64,000 bases of DNA from Thermoanaerobacterales bacterium UBA4880 (lineage in GTDB: Bacteria > Bacillota > Thermoanaerobacteria > Thermoanaerobacterales > UBA4877), in assembly GCA_002399285.1 (NCBI GenBank), contig DHDI01000014.1, positions 38,673 to 102,672 on the forward strand, read 5' to 3'. A program made the position numbers and the translations under genes. Of this stretch, positions 25,046-33,878 are shown piece after piece. Below the pieces are notes generated by a model. The model did no database searches, was not told the origin of the DNA, and saw only the letters and a program-made list of their open reading frames with translations. Each line of letters begins with the position of its first letter. Within the stretch, counting starts at the first letter, position 1.

Positions 25046-25915
25046 TCACATAAGCTTTTTATAGAATTGAATGAGAGCTGAATGATCCAGTTCACCCTTG
25101 CCCTGTGAAATGAGGTTTTGCATCATCTCGTTTATATATGAAGTCAGAGGAACAAACGCGCCCACGGCATGTGCCTCCTCAATGACATTGGCTAAGTCTT
25201 TGGCATGAAGCTTGATTTTGAAACCGGGATCAAAATTCCCCTCTATTATGGCGGGGGCCTTTGAATCCAGCACCTTGCTGCCGGCCAGGCCGTCCTTTAC
25301 GGCCTCATAAACGACCTCCGGCCGCACGTCTGCCTTGCTTGCCAACGTAAATGCCTCCGACATGGCGGCAATGTTGCCCGCAACGATTATCTGGTTTGCC
25401 AGCTTCACCGTATCGCCGGCGCCGACGTCACCCACCCGCATCACATTACTGCCCATAGCCTTAAGCACAGGCAAAAACTCTTCAAAATCGCTCTCATTCC
25501 CTCCCGCCATTATGGCGAGGGTCCCGTCTACGGCGCCCTTCTCGCCGCCACTCACGGGCGCGTCCATCATCCTTATTCCCCGTTGTGAAAGTTTTTCCGC
25601 TATCGCTTGTGCAGCGGCTGGAGATATGGAGCTCATATCTATCAGCATACTTCCCGGTTTCATGCCGTCTATGAGACCGTTATCGCCCAGGGCTGCCTCC
25701 CTCACCTGGGGAGAATCGGGCAGCATCGTGATGACTAAGCGGCACTCTTCCCCTGCCTCCCTGGGGGTTTTGGCTTCTGCAGCCCCTTCGGATATAAGCT
25801 CCTCCACCGGCTTCCTGTTCGTATGACCCACTACCACAAGCTCATGCCCGGCTTTAATGAGATTTTCAGCCATGGGTCTTCCCATTATCCCCAAACCTAT
25901 AAAACCTATTCGCAT
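25046..25915 (-). CDS. 3-hydroxyisobutyrate dehydrogenase family reductase (GarR-like)
   Basis: 289 residues. The dinucleotide-binding motif is FIGLGIMGRPMAENL (about 4-18), the family substrate signature is MDAPVSGGEKGAVDGTLAIM (about 117-136), and the catalytic lysine lies in GAGDTVKLANQ. This is the tartronate-semialdehyde/3-hydroxyisobutyrate reductase group. I place the start at ATG 25915 behind AGGAGGATG; an open frame of 65 codons continues upstream but is unlike the family. Base composition matches the backbone, so it is an island of older DNA among AT-rich genes. Confidence 0.9.
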   Translation of the reverse strand: MRIGFIGLGIMGRPMAENLIKAGHELVVVGHTNRKPVEELISEGAAEAKTPREAGEECRLVITMLPDSPQVREAALGDNGLIDGMKPGSMLIDMSSISPAAAQAIAEKLSQRGIRMMDAPVSGGEKGAVDGTLAIMAGGNESDFEEFLPVLKAMGSNVMRVGDVGAGDTVKLANQIIVAGNIAAMSEAFTLASKADVRPEVVYEAVKDGLAGSKVLDSKAPAIIEGNFDPGFKIKLHAKDLANVIEEAHAVGAFVPLTSYINEMMQNLISQGKGELDHSALIQFYKKLM

Positions 25916-26394
25916 TAAGATCATCCTCCTTATAAACATTTTATCAGAATAAGCCGCAGCTACAAACTGAAAATCCAATAAAAGCAAGGACAATGCATCT
26001 TCTTCTGCAGGCAGTGCGGAGACGGCCTCCTTAGCATAGTTGATGGCTTGGGGCGTCTTGAGTTTTTTTCTCCTTTTATTTCCTCTTCTATTTTTGCGCC
26101 CCATATTCATTGAAATGTTGTATACTATTATACATAAGATATCATCATTTCTGTTTTTGATGTTTAGCTACATTCAATTCTAATAGGATGATATCTTCTT
26201 TTAAACTCTTTGGCGGCTTATTCCACTTTCCTATTGTTTTTTAAACCCATATACCAGATTAAAAGCAAAATTATATACAATACAATATAGTAAAAGCAGC
26301 AAATGTTCAATTTTATAGTGAACTGTTCCTGGTTTACTTTAGTCAATTTACTAAGTAACATATGGGGCCTTGACATGCTTACGTTGATATTAAA
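25916..26394. other. intergenic region between reductase and regulator promoter
   Basis: About 480 bases. The reading frame of the reductase continues 65 codons upstream on the minus strand with a very basic start (GRKNRRGNKRRKKLKTP), which might be a relic of another gene. A 74-codon minus-strand frame at 26218-26442 lacks a ribosome-binding site. I see no terminator. Confidence 0.4.
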
Positions 26395-26553
26395 GTGTGT
26401 TTGATAGCTAACAATAGTGTTAAATATTATTGACACAATCAAAGAAACGGCAGTTAAACACTTAAAAAGCTAAATTCTATTTGCTAAGTGTTAAAAAAAA
26501 TTGTAACTGGAGTCCAAATATAATTAATCATACTATAATTTAGATATATAGAG
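26395..26553 (+). promoter_or_regulatory. duplicated promoter region, copy 2 (upstream of LevR-like regulator)
   Basis: Similar to 23617-23775 over about 160 bases. It contains GTGTTAA (26417-26423) facing TTGACAC (26430-26436), and TTAAACACTTA (26454-26464) facing TAAGTGTTAA (26485-26494), two imperfect inverted repeats with the same half-site. A TATAAT -10 lies in CATACTATAATTTAG. No -24/-12 element is present, so transcription should be by sigma-A. Confidence 0.7.
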
Positions 26554-26570
26554 TCGGGAGGCGATCAAAT

Positions 26571-29300
26571 ATGGCACAATATAGTTCTAAAAATCAAATT
26601 GCGGAGTATCTTAATGACATAACAAAACAGTTCGAGAACAATAATCTAAGTCTATACACCACAATCAGCATCAGTGATTTTTTGCATATGTCACGGTCTC
26701 TAGTTTCTCTATATCTAAATGAAATGGTAAGAAACAATCAGGCAATAAAAATAAGCTCGCGGCCAGTTTATTATTTAAGCAAAGCAGTCCTGGAAAAGCA
26801 GCATCAAGTCGTTCTAGACCAGCAAGAATATATCAGCGTTCATGAATTACGGCAAAAATTAGAGCATAACGATTTATCGGATAGAGATTTTGAAAAAGTA
26901 ATAGGGAAAGATGGAAGTTTGTATTATGCAATACAGCAAATCAAATCAGCAATAATATATCCCGGAGGACTACCTATACTATTGGTTGGAGAAAGTAGTA
27001 CGGGGAAAAAATATTTAGGAAAAGTAATATTTGAGTATTGTATCAATCATACTATCTTAAAACCCAATGCAAGATTAAACTATCTTAAAGTAATGGCAGA
27101 TCAAAGAGAATTGGATTATGACGCATTGCTTTTTGGTTTAGAAGATAATGAGCAAGAATCTCCCGGCCTTATTGATATTTTAGATAATGGTATTATATAT
27201 ATTGAGGATGTCTCTTATTTATCAGAGCTTATTCAAGAAAAATTGTCAGAATTCATTTCAACGGGGACGTTCATCCGCAAAAACGGGCGAAAACGCTTAA
27301 GAAGACATACGCGCGTCATTCTAAGCAGTATGAAAAACGATCGGGAGCAACTGAGTCAAACTTTAGCATTAAGTTGTCCGGTAGTATGTAATATCCCATC
27401 ATTTGTGGAAAGAAGCGAAGATGAACGAAAGGAATTTATCTTGAAATTTTTTTATGAAGAGCAAAAACATCTGGATAAAGATATCCATATCTCAGAAAAA
27501 TTAGTTCATATACTGGTAAATCAGACATTCGATAATAACCTTACAGAATTAAAGAAGTGTATAAAATCAACTTGTGCTAATGCATATGCACAGGCAACTG
27601 ATAAATACTTGGATGTTCATTTGTTCCATCTGCCTAATTACCTGATAACAACTATGCCGGAATCCACAGAAGAAGAAAAATGTGTCCCATTGAAATCTAT
27701 AAATGTAAGATCATCTTTACATAATATACTTTTATTATGCAATAATATTTTGCATTTGTTTATTATGTTTGAAGGCAAAGATATTGACAGTAAAACATTT
27801 CTAAAAGAAAGTAAAAAAAATCTTAAATATTATTATGACGTAATTATCTTTCAGGAAAACTATGATGATGATAGAGTAAAACAATTGGAGAAATTTATTA
27901 ATAATTGTTTAATGATGGCCCGGAGTTCCACTACAATAAGTTTCCCAATCAATTTTGCACATATTCTGTCACGGATGATTATATTCCAACAAAATCACAA
28001 CTCGGAGCTAAACGTTTGGGAAAAAAAGCATTATACGGAGGTAACTCAATTCCAGAACTATCTGATGCAGATGGAAAAGGAGTCTGAGCAAATATGCAGA
28101 ATGTTAAATAGTAAGATCAATACAAACTTTGGCATATCACTTTCCATAATCCAGGAAGTATTTATACTGCTTAACATGTATCTATATAATTTAAATACAA
28201 AGATGCTCGACACTATAGGCGTAATTTTATGTCATGGATATTCAACAGCCAGTTCTATAGCAGATGCAGTAAATACGCTTTTGGATATGCAAGTATTCGA
28301 AGCAATAGATATGCCTATCCACAGCTCTATAGCAGAAACTGCAGAAAAATTAAATACTTTTCTTCAAAATAACCGTCACTTTAAAAATATAGTATTGATG
28401 GTTGATATGGGCTCGCTTGAAGAAATCGGAAAAGAAATAGAAAGTTTCGCGACCATTGGCATTATTAATAATGTCTCCACTCTGCTGGCCTTAGAAATCG
28501 GCAATAAAATCAAACAGAAAAAAGAAATAAATATAATTTTAGAAGAAGTTAGTAAACAAGTACAGATCCACTATCAGATGATTTCCATAGCCAAAAAGGA
28601 TAAGGTTATCCTGTTTACAAGCGACGCAGGTATTTCTATCGCAGAAAAATTATGCCGCTTATTTAAAGATAGTTTGCCAAAACTGGTGCCGGTACAAATG
28701 ATAGCGTATGATTATGAATCATTATCAAAAAACGGAAACAACGATATCATATTTTCTCAGTACGATGTTGAACTGTTGGTCAAACCGATGAACCTTATAG
28801 TTAAGGGCGTCAGAACAGTCACATTGGAAGAAATCATTAGTTTCGAGAATATAAGCATGGTAAATGACGTATTACAAGATTATTTGACAGCGGAAGAAAT
28901 CGATGAATTTAACCAATCCTTATTAAGGAATTTTTCTCTTCAATCAGTTATGGAGAATCTCACCATTTTAAATGCGCAAATTTTGTTGGATTATGTAAGT
29001 GAAGCAACCAGCGCCCTTCAGTATAAGTTAAAACGTAAATTCAATAGTAAAACGATCGTTGGAATAAACATGCACATTTGTTTTTTAATAGAACGTCTTG
29101 TAACCAAGAAAGTAGTGGAAGAATATCGCGACATACCCGGCTTTATGATTTCAAACAGCGAATTTATTGAGATAGTAAACGAATGCTTTGCACCTATTTT
29201 AGAACATTACAAAGTGACTCTGCCTGTTAGCGAAATTGCATATTTGTATGAGTATATCGAGAACGACGTAAACGTTAAAGTGGGTATAGATGACTTTTAA
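26571..29300 (+). CDS. LevR-like PTS-regulated transcription factor lacking the sigma-54 contact motif
   Basis: 909 residues in LevR order: N-terminal winged helix (~10-70), AAA+-like domain (~110-350), PRD-like region (~370-550), EIIA-Man-like domain with VILCHGYSTASS near 560, EIIB-like segment (VILFTSDAGIS) and a C-terminal PRD. The AAA+ part is degenerate: Walker A reads GESSTGKK (140-147), Walker B IIYIEDV in place of the usual LFLDE, and the stretch where GAFTGA belongs reads LLFGLEDNEQESPGL. That loop contacts sigma-54, so this protein is unlikely to open sigma-54 promoters. It is convergent with the PTS operon at 29518-33322 and probably controls it through PTS phosphorylation of its histidines. 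Confidence 0.82.
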   Translation: MAQYSSKNQIAEYLNDITKQFENNNLSLYTTISISDFLHMSRSLVSLYLNEMVRNNQAIKISSRPVYYLSKAVLEKQHQVVLDQQEYISVHELRQKLEHNDLSDRDFEKVIGKDGSLYYAIQQIKSAIIYPGGLPILLVGESSTGKKYLGKVIFEYCINHTILKPNARLNYLKVMADQRELDYDALLFGLEDNEQESPGLIDILDNGIIYIEDVSYLSELIQEKLSEFISTGTFIRKNGRKRLRRHTRVILSSMKNDREQLSQTLALSCPVVCNIPSFVERSEDERKEFILKFFYEEQKHLDKDIHISEKLVHILVNQTFDNNLTELKKCIKSTCANAYAQATDKYLDVHLFHLPNYLITTMPESTEEEKCVPLKSINVRSSLHNILLLCNNILHLFIMFEGKDIDSKTFLKESKKNLKYYYDVIIFQENYDDDRVKQLEKFINNCLMMARSSTTISFPINFAHILSRMIIFQQNHNSELNVWEKKHYTEVTQFQNYLMQMEKESEQICRMLNSKINTNFGISLSIIQEVFILLNMYLYNLNTKMLDTIGVILCHGYSTASSIADAVNTLLDMQVFEAIDMPIHSSIAETAEKLNTFLQNNRHFKNIVLMVDMGSLEEIGKEIESFATIGIINNVSTLLALEIGNKIKQKKEINIILEEVSKQVQIHYQMISIAKKDKVILFTSDAGISIAEKLCRLFKDSLPKLVPVQMIAYDYESLSKNGNNDIIFSQYDVELLVKPMNLIVKGVRTVTLEEIISFENISMVNDVLQDYLTAEEIDEFNQSLLRNFSLQSVMENLTILNAQILLDYVSEATSALQYKLKRKFNSKTIVGINMHICFLIERLVTKKVVEEYRDIPGFMISNSEFIEIVNECFAPILEHYKVTLPVSEIAYLYEYIENDVNVKVGIDDF

Positions 29301-29419
29301 GTGAAAGTGATCAATGATGCATTTGCCAGATACCCCAATTGTCTCATGAATTTGCACATCTCAGCAATCGCTTATTATATGGTGGTGCGCCATTTGTACT
29401 TTTCATATCATGATCTTAT

Positions 29420-29466
29420 AAAAAATTGTAACAAACGTCATTATAGCGTTTGTTACAATTTTTTGC
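29420..29466. terminator. bidirectional terminator between regulator and PTS operon 1
   Basis: AAAAAATTGTAACAAACG and CGTTTGTTACAATTTTTT form a perfect 18-pair stem around a nine-base loop, with A- and T-runs at its ends that serve either direction. It sits between the convergent regulator and IID genes. Confidence 0.9.
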
Positions 29467-29517
29467 CTCCCTTTAATTTTGCTGCGGCACTTCTCTAGTT
29501 AATAGATAAAAGCAGCC

Positions 29518-30333
29518 TTATGCTAAAACCCCAAAATAAGCTCCAAATAATGCAACTACGGTAAAAATAATGATCATACGATTCGCAGATATTTTCTTAT
29601 TAACAATTGCAAAATATGTACCTGCAAAAATTAACAGCGACGTTAGTTGTGGAATTATCCCGTTAATAAGCTCGGAAATGGTCTGCACATTTTTCCCGTC
29701 TGATATTTTAACTGGTATATTTACGCTGACTATAGACGCTGTCATTGCTCCGATAATAAACAAGCCTAATATTGTGGCGCCTTTCATTAATTTATTCATA
29801 GCGCTTTTAGTTTTTGCATCCGTCAAAAATTTAGTACCCGAACCATATCCGGCATGAAAGAGTCCAATTCGGCATGCAAATGCAGGAATATTATAAGCAA
29901 GCCAATACAAAATAGGTCCGAGAACGCTCCCCTTCAAAGAGTATACCGTACCAATTGAAGTTGCTAAGATTTTAAACGTACCCCAAAATAGCGAATCTCC
30001 TATCCCTGATAACGGTCCCATAAGCGCGACTTTTGTATTATTGATGATATTTGCATCAAAATCTTCGTTTGCGGCAGCTTCTTCTTCCATCGCTATGCTC
30101 ATTCCCAAGCAAAAAGTATTACATTGATTAGTAATGTTAAAAAAAGCTAAATGACGTTTTAAAGCCTCCGACATACCCTTTTTATTATCGGCATAAATCT
30201 TCTTTAGGGCGGGGATCATGGCGTAAGCATAAGCCATATTTTCTTGTTTTTCGTATCCAAAAGAAAAAGGGCAGCTCAATGATCTAATAAATATGCTGTT
30301 AAAATCTTTCTTAGTAAGTTTAGAAGTCATCAT
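29518..30333 (-). CDS. mannose-family PTS EIID component (system 1)
   Basis: 271-residue membrane component. The family pattern is clear: LTKKDFNSIFIRSL at the N-terminus, NMAYAYAMIPALKKIY, FFNITNQCNTFCLGMSIAME, then MGPLSGIGDSLFWGTFK (about 120-136) and several C-terminal hydrophobic segments. It forms the sugar channel with the IIC protein, whose gene it overlaps by 14 bases. ATG start with GGAGGG upstream. Last gene of system 1. Confidence 0.92.
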   Translation of the reverse strand: MMTSKLTKKDFNSIFIRSLSCPFSFGYEKQENMAYAYAMIPALKKIYADNKKGMSEALKRHLAFFNITNQCNTFCLGMSIAMEEEAAANEDFDANIINNTKVALMGPLSGIGDSLFWGTFKILATSIGTVYSLKGSVLGPILYWLAYNIPAFACRIGLFHAGYGSGTKFLTDAKTKSAMNKLMKGATILGLFIIGAMTASIVSVNIPVKISDGKNVQTISELINGIIPQLTSLLIFAGTYFAIVNKKISANRMIIIFTVVALFGAYFGVLA

Positions 30334-31072
30334 CCGAACCCTCCATTTCTTCGTTTTTATTTGTGTTTAACATAATTATAGCCAATACAAATCCAAATAT
30401 AGCAACTCCTAAAATCGGCAGCTTCGAATAAGCTTCAAGTGCAAAGCCAAATAAAAAGATATATATGTTTGACTTTGTAATAAGAGTTTTAGCAAGCACA
30501 GAAAAACCTATTGCAGGCAATACTCCAACAACAACGTTCAATCCGGTTGTTACAAATCCAGGAATCGCATTTAATATATTTGTAACAACGTTACTGCCAA
30601 GTCCAAAGAAAAGAAGAACGATCAAAAACTTAATAAATGCCTTTCCAGTCCCGGCCAATATATGCGCTCTCTCAACTCCCTTATAGTTTGCTTCATCCGC
30701 ACACCTTTCCGCATATCTATTAATTAGTGAGACCACATATCCTTCATACGCAGTTTCAAACAGAATCGTTAAAGATGCTATTGGAAATGCAAATGCCAAC
30801 GCAGTTTCTATACCTGCACCGGATGTAATAACAAATGCAGTTGCCAAAACTCCACCTGTTAAAGTATCAGGCGGCGCCGTCGCACCAATCGACACGGCTC
30901 CTAAAAAAGCAAGTTCCAGAGTTCCGCCAATAATTATTCCAGTTTTAAGATCACCTAAAACTAATCCTGTTAAGGCACAGATTATTATAGGTTGTTTTAT
31001 AAAAGTTCTTCCAAATCCATACTCTAAAATATAAACTACAAACGTTAAAATTGCTAGTGTCAACGCTTTCAT
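30320..31072 (-). CDS. mannose-family PTS EIIC component (system 1)
   Basis: 250-residue polytopic protein. It has the EIIC-Man core GxGxTLELAFLGAVSIGATAPPD region (about 50-70), the segment ETALAFAFPIASL, and six or more membrane segments, ending in a hydrophilic tail (NKNEEMEGSDDDF). It carries the sugar with IID. Gene is five bases after IIB. Confidence 0.92.
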   Translation of the reverse strand: MKALTLAILTFVVYILEYGFGRTFIKQPIIICALTGLVLGDLKTGIIIGGTLELAFLGAVSIGATAPPDTLTGGVLATAFVITSGAGIETALAFAFPIASLTILFETAYEGYVVSLINRYAERCADEANYKGVERAHILAGTGKAFIKFLIVLLFFGLGSNVVTNILNAIPGFVTTGLNVVVGVLPAIGFSVLAKTLITKSNIYIFLFGFALEAYSKLPILGVAIFGFVLAIIMLNTNKNEEMEGSDDDF

Positions 31073-31077
31073 TTTCC

Positions 31078-31554
31078 TTACCCCCTTAAACTATTTTCAA
31101 GCGAAACATATTTGTCCTCAGGTAATCTTTGGACCCCTACTTTCACGCCACTGTCTACGAGTTCTTTCAATTTTAACTCTTCGTCCTCAGTTATATTAAA
31201 CAGTAAACCTATTTGTTTAGCTCCTTCCCTGTCCTTTATGTTTCCTAAATCAATCTCTTTAATCCTGTCACAGTTCTTTGCCAACGTGATAGCATCATCG
31301 GTTTTTTCTACTACAATCAATAGCTTATATTTATCGGTCACACCGGAATTAATTGCTTTAATCGAATCGTTTATTCCCTTGATTACTAATTTGATACCAT
31401 TTGGCTTTGCGAGCTCTATTGCAGCTTTACGCAAAGCATCATTCATGACGCCGTCATTTGCGATCAATATGCAGTTAACCCCCAAATAAGTCACCCATGA
31501 ATAGGCAATTTGCCCATGCAAAAGCCTGTGATCCACACGCAGTAAGGCGATCAT
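31078..31554 (-). CDS. mannose-family PTS EIIB component (system 1)
   Basis: 158-residue cytosolic phosphocarrier. N-terminus MIALLRVDHRLLHGQIAYSW holds the phosphorylated histidine H14 in the LLHGQ motif. It passes phosphate from IIA to the incoming sugar. Good ribosome-binding site (GGAGG) before the ATG. Confidence 0.93.
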   Translation of the reverse strand: MIALLRVDHRLLHGQIAYSWVTYLGVNCILIANDGVMNDALRKAAIELAKPNGIKLVIKGINDSIKAINSGVTDKYKLLIVVEKTDDAITLAKNCDRIKEIDLGNIKDREGAKQIGLLFNITEDEELKLKELVDSGVKVGVQRLPEDKYVSLENSLRG

Positions 31555-31581
31555 AATATCTTATCTCCTCCATTAGTTTGA

Positions 31582-31989
31582 CTAAAAATCATCATACCCT
31601 TTTGGTTCTGTCAAATCGTTACAATAAATTACATTTTTTTTAGCTTCTTCAATACAGTTTTCGATCATTGATTTTGTATCTTCATCATGACTAATTACAA
31701 TTGATATAATCAACGCTAAATTTACTCCGGCAATCAGGTGAATATTGGGCCTATTAAGATACTCCATGCATAAATTATTGACGCTTCCGCCAAAAATATC
31801 TGTCATAATAATCAGCTCGTCATCCGCTCCGATTAAACAAATCTTTTTTTCAATTAGCTTTTTTATCTCTGAATTATCAACGTATGCCGTAATGATGCTG
31901 ATTTCTGGTTTAGATCCTATTATTGCATTTAACGCGTCATAAAAACCTTGAGCTAGTGTTCCGTGACTAGCAATTAAATAATGCCTCAT
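31582..31989 (-). CDS. mannose-family PTS EIIA component (system 1)
   Basis: 135 residues. The start at ATG 31989 follows GGAGGT; an earlier in-frame codon would give seven extra residues of no family likeness. MRHYLIASHGTLAQGF holds the phosphohistidine H9; MTDIFGGSVNN is the conserved second loop. It accepts phosphate from HPr. Confidence 0.9.
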   Translation of the reverse strand: MRHYLIASHGTLAQGFYDALNAIIGSKPEISIITAYVDNSEIKKLIEKKICLIGADDELIIMTDIFGGSVNNLCMEYLNRPNIHLIAGVNLALIISIVISHDEDTKSMIENCIEEAKKNVIYCNDLTEPKGYDDF

Positions 31990-32230
31990 TATGTTTACCT
32001 CCATTAACAATCTGCCTTTTTAACAAAAACTTTATCGTTTCGAATATAATCATATATTAGCATGATTTTATCTATCAGTAATTTAGATTTATCTTTTGAG
32101 CATCATTATGATTAAGCATACTGATAAATTCATAACGTTTAATTTTATAATTAATAGAGATACTTTTTGTTAGAAATATTTTTTTTAAAATCTACGATGT
32201 TAAAATCCCATATTTGCATACAAAATTTTA

Positions 32231-33322
32231 TTAGTATCTAACTCCTGGTAATTTGATCTTTAATCCTCTGGATATTTCACTTCTCTCTTTTGTATTAGCA
32301 GATACTCTCAAATCCTTACAGATGTTATACGCAAAATATTGAAAGGGAACGACTTGATATAATGGCGCTATTTCTTCGCAAATAAAAGAGTTGGAAACTT
32401 GGATCACTTCTCTGCCAGTAATCGTTTCATCATCAGTAACGATCATAATTCTGCTGGTCAGTGCAAATAAGTTATGATATATAGCCTTGACCCTTTCATG
32501 AACTACAGAATTTTTTTGATCAAACAAAATAACAGTCGTGTTATTAGTTATCCCTCCTTCGCTTCCATGCAAAACTTCTTCTAGTTCTAAAACAGTTGCT
32601 GGAATCCCATAAGTCTCTCTGTATTTTAATGCCACTTCATAAGCAATTCCCATCGTACTTCCGCATCCTAAAAGAACCAACTCATTTGTGTCATAATGCC
32701 ATTCTCTATTACGTTCATAAATTTCCGCTGCATTCTCCCTAGCTTCCTGTAATTTTGAAGGAAGTGCTTTGAACTGTTTAACATACAGATTGTACTCATT
32801 TTCACTAATTTTTTTTGATTCCAATGCTGTTTCCAAAGCATAGAGCATTATCGTCAAGGAGCTTAAAATATATCCTTTATATTGAACCTTATCCCCATCG
32901 CTAAAATTATAGCTAAATACTTTTGTCACATATTTACTAAGGGGTGAGTCGGCAAATTTTGTGAAACCAATCGCTTCTTTTTTGTTTTCCCTAAGCTTTT
33001 GCGCAGCCATTGCCGTATTAGTACTGCATCCGCTTTGCGAGCAAAAGATAACTAACGTATCATCTGCAACATAGTTAACATCATAATTGCAAAATGTATA
33101 TGCCCATTGAACATTGACTTCGATTCCCAGAACCTTCTGAATAAATGGCTTAGCCGTTAATGCAATATTGTGCGAGGTTCCGCTTGCAACAAATTGAATC
33201 CTTTGATACTTTTTTTTAAGAAAAAATGATACAAAATCTTTCGTTATTTCCTTTCTATTTTCAACCTGCTTTTTCGCATCCTCTACTGCCTCCAACATGT
33301 AATCCAGATGATTCTTACCCAT
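32231..33322 (-). CDS. SIS-domain sugar-phosphate deglycase/isomerase (system 1)
   Basis: 363 residues, two SIS domains: FVASGTSHNIALTAKPF (about 45-61) with CSQSGCSTNTAMA, and VLLGCGSTMGIAYEVALKYRE (about 215-235) with the motif LELEEVLHGSEG. This is the pattern of fructoselysine-6-phosphate and glucoselysine-6-phosphate deglycases (FrlB, GfrE/GfrF). First gene of the system 1 operon, separated from IIA by about 240 bases. It would split or isomerise the sugar phosphate produced by the PTS. Start ATG has AGGAGG. Confidence 0.85.
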   Translation of the reverse strand: MGKNHLDYMLEAVEDAKKQVENRKEITKDFVSFFLKKKYQRIQFVASGTSHNIALTAKPFIQKVLGIEVNVQWAYTFCNYDVNYVADDTLVIFCSQSGCSTNTAMAAQKLRENKKEAIGFTKFADSPLSKYVTKVFSYNFSDGDKVQYKGYILSSLTIMLYALETALESKKISENEYNLYVKQFKALPSKLQEARENAAEIYERNREWHYDTNELVLLGCGSTMGIAYEVALKYRETYGIPATVLELEEVLHGSEGGITNNTTVILFDQKNSVVHERVKAIYHNLFALTSRIMIVTDDETITGREVIQVSNSFICEEIAPLYQVVPFQYFAYNICKDLRVSANTKERSEISRGLKIKLPGVRY

Positions 33323-33475
33323 CTTTTTACCTCCTTTTTTTATTATTATATAAACTCCTTTCTCAGTTTCATATTATAACGATTTCAAGCAAATATCATT
33401 TCTGTTCTTATCTTTTAACACATACATTGAAAAACGTACAATCTTAAACTTTAAAATCTTTCTTTTAACACTTTT
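33323..33475 (-). promoter_or_regulatory. upstream region of PTS operon 1
   Basis: On the minus strand a TTATAAT -10 lies about 60 bases before the start. The 11-base sequence TCTTTTAACAC occurs twice on the plus strand (ending at 33421 and 33471), exactly 50 bases apart; it contains the same GTGTTAA half-site as the two duplicated promoters near the regulator. No -24/-12 element is found. Confidence 0.5.
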
Positions 33476-33479
33476 TTTC

Positions 33480-33838
33480 TAACAAAAGTTAGCTGTTTTC
33501 ACACATCAAAAAATGCGGCAAGAAAATGAAAGCCCCATTGCCAGTACCCCTTAAAACATAAAATTATTTAACGACAAGCCAAACGAGTATAAACGGAATG
33601 CAAAACATGAAGTGAATACATCGTATTAGATTTGAAATAATCATAAATGCAGATATTTAAAAAAGATAGGATAAGGATTAAGATATTACGTTCAGAGCAA
33701 TTAAAAGAAATACGCTGAAATGAAAAGTAATATGCAGATAAAAAGGCGTAAAGGAAAACTTAACCCATGTAAGGGAACTATGGACCAATATCTGACATAA
33801 AGTAAGGTCAAGGCAGATATGGCAAAAGGTATATGATA
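33480..33838. other. intergenic region without recognisable gene
   Basis: AT-rich and interrupted by stops in all frames. On the plus strand one frame near 33690-33880 reads as a basic, helical stretch broken by several stops (for example VRSRQIWQKVYDRLKKRIRK), which might be a decayed gene. I cannot assign it. Confidence 0.35.
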
Positions 33839-33839
33839 G

Positions 33840-33878
33840 GCTAAAGAAAAGAATAAGGAAGGCTACAACGCCTTCCTT
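33840..33878 (-). terminator. terminator of the system 2 operon
   Basis: AAGGAAGGC (33855-33863) and GCCTTCCTT form a perfect nine-pair stem; on the minus strand it is followed by ATTCTTTTCTTT. The stem includes the last codons of murQ. Confidence 0.85.

Noticed and set aside
25916..26110. N-terminal extension of the GarR-like reductase
   Set aside because: The true start at 25915 has a strong ribosome-binding site and gives the normal family N-terminus; the extension is very basic and unrelated.
26218..26442. 74-codon minus-strand frame before the LevR-like gene
   Set aside because: AT-rich, no ribosome-binding site, and it overlaps the duplicated promoter region.
29301..29498. 65-codon frame directly after the LevR-like gene
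   Set aside because: It runs through the bidirectional terminator and has no plausible start signal.
33323..33475. Sigma-54 promoter for PTS operon 1
   Set aside because: No -24/-12 pair with correct GG and GC spacing could be found; ATTTGCTTG alone has no upstream TGGCA.
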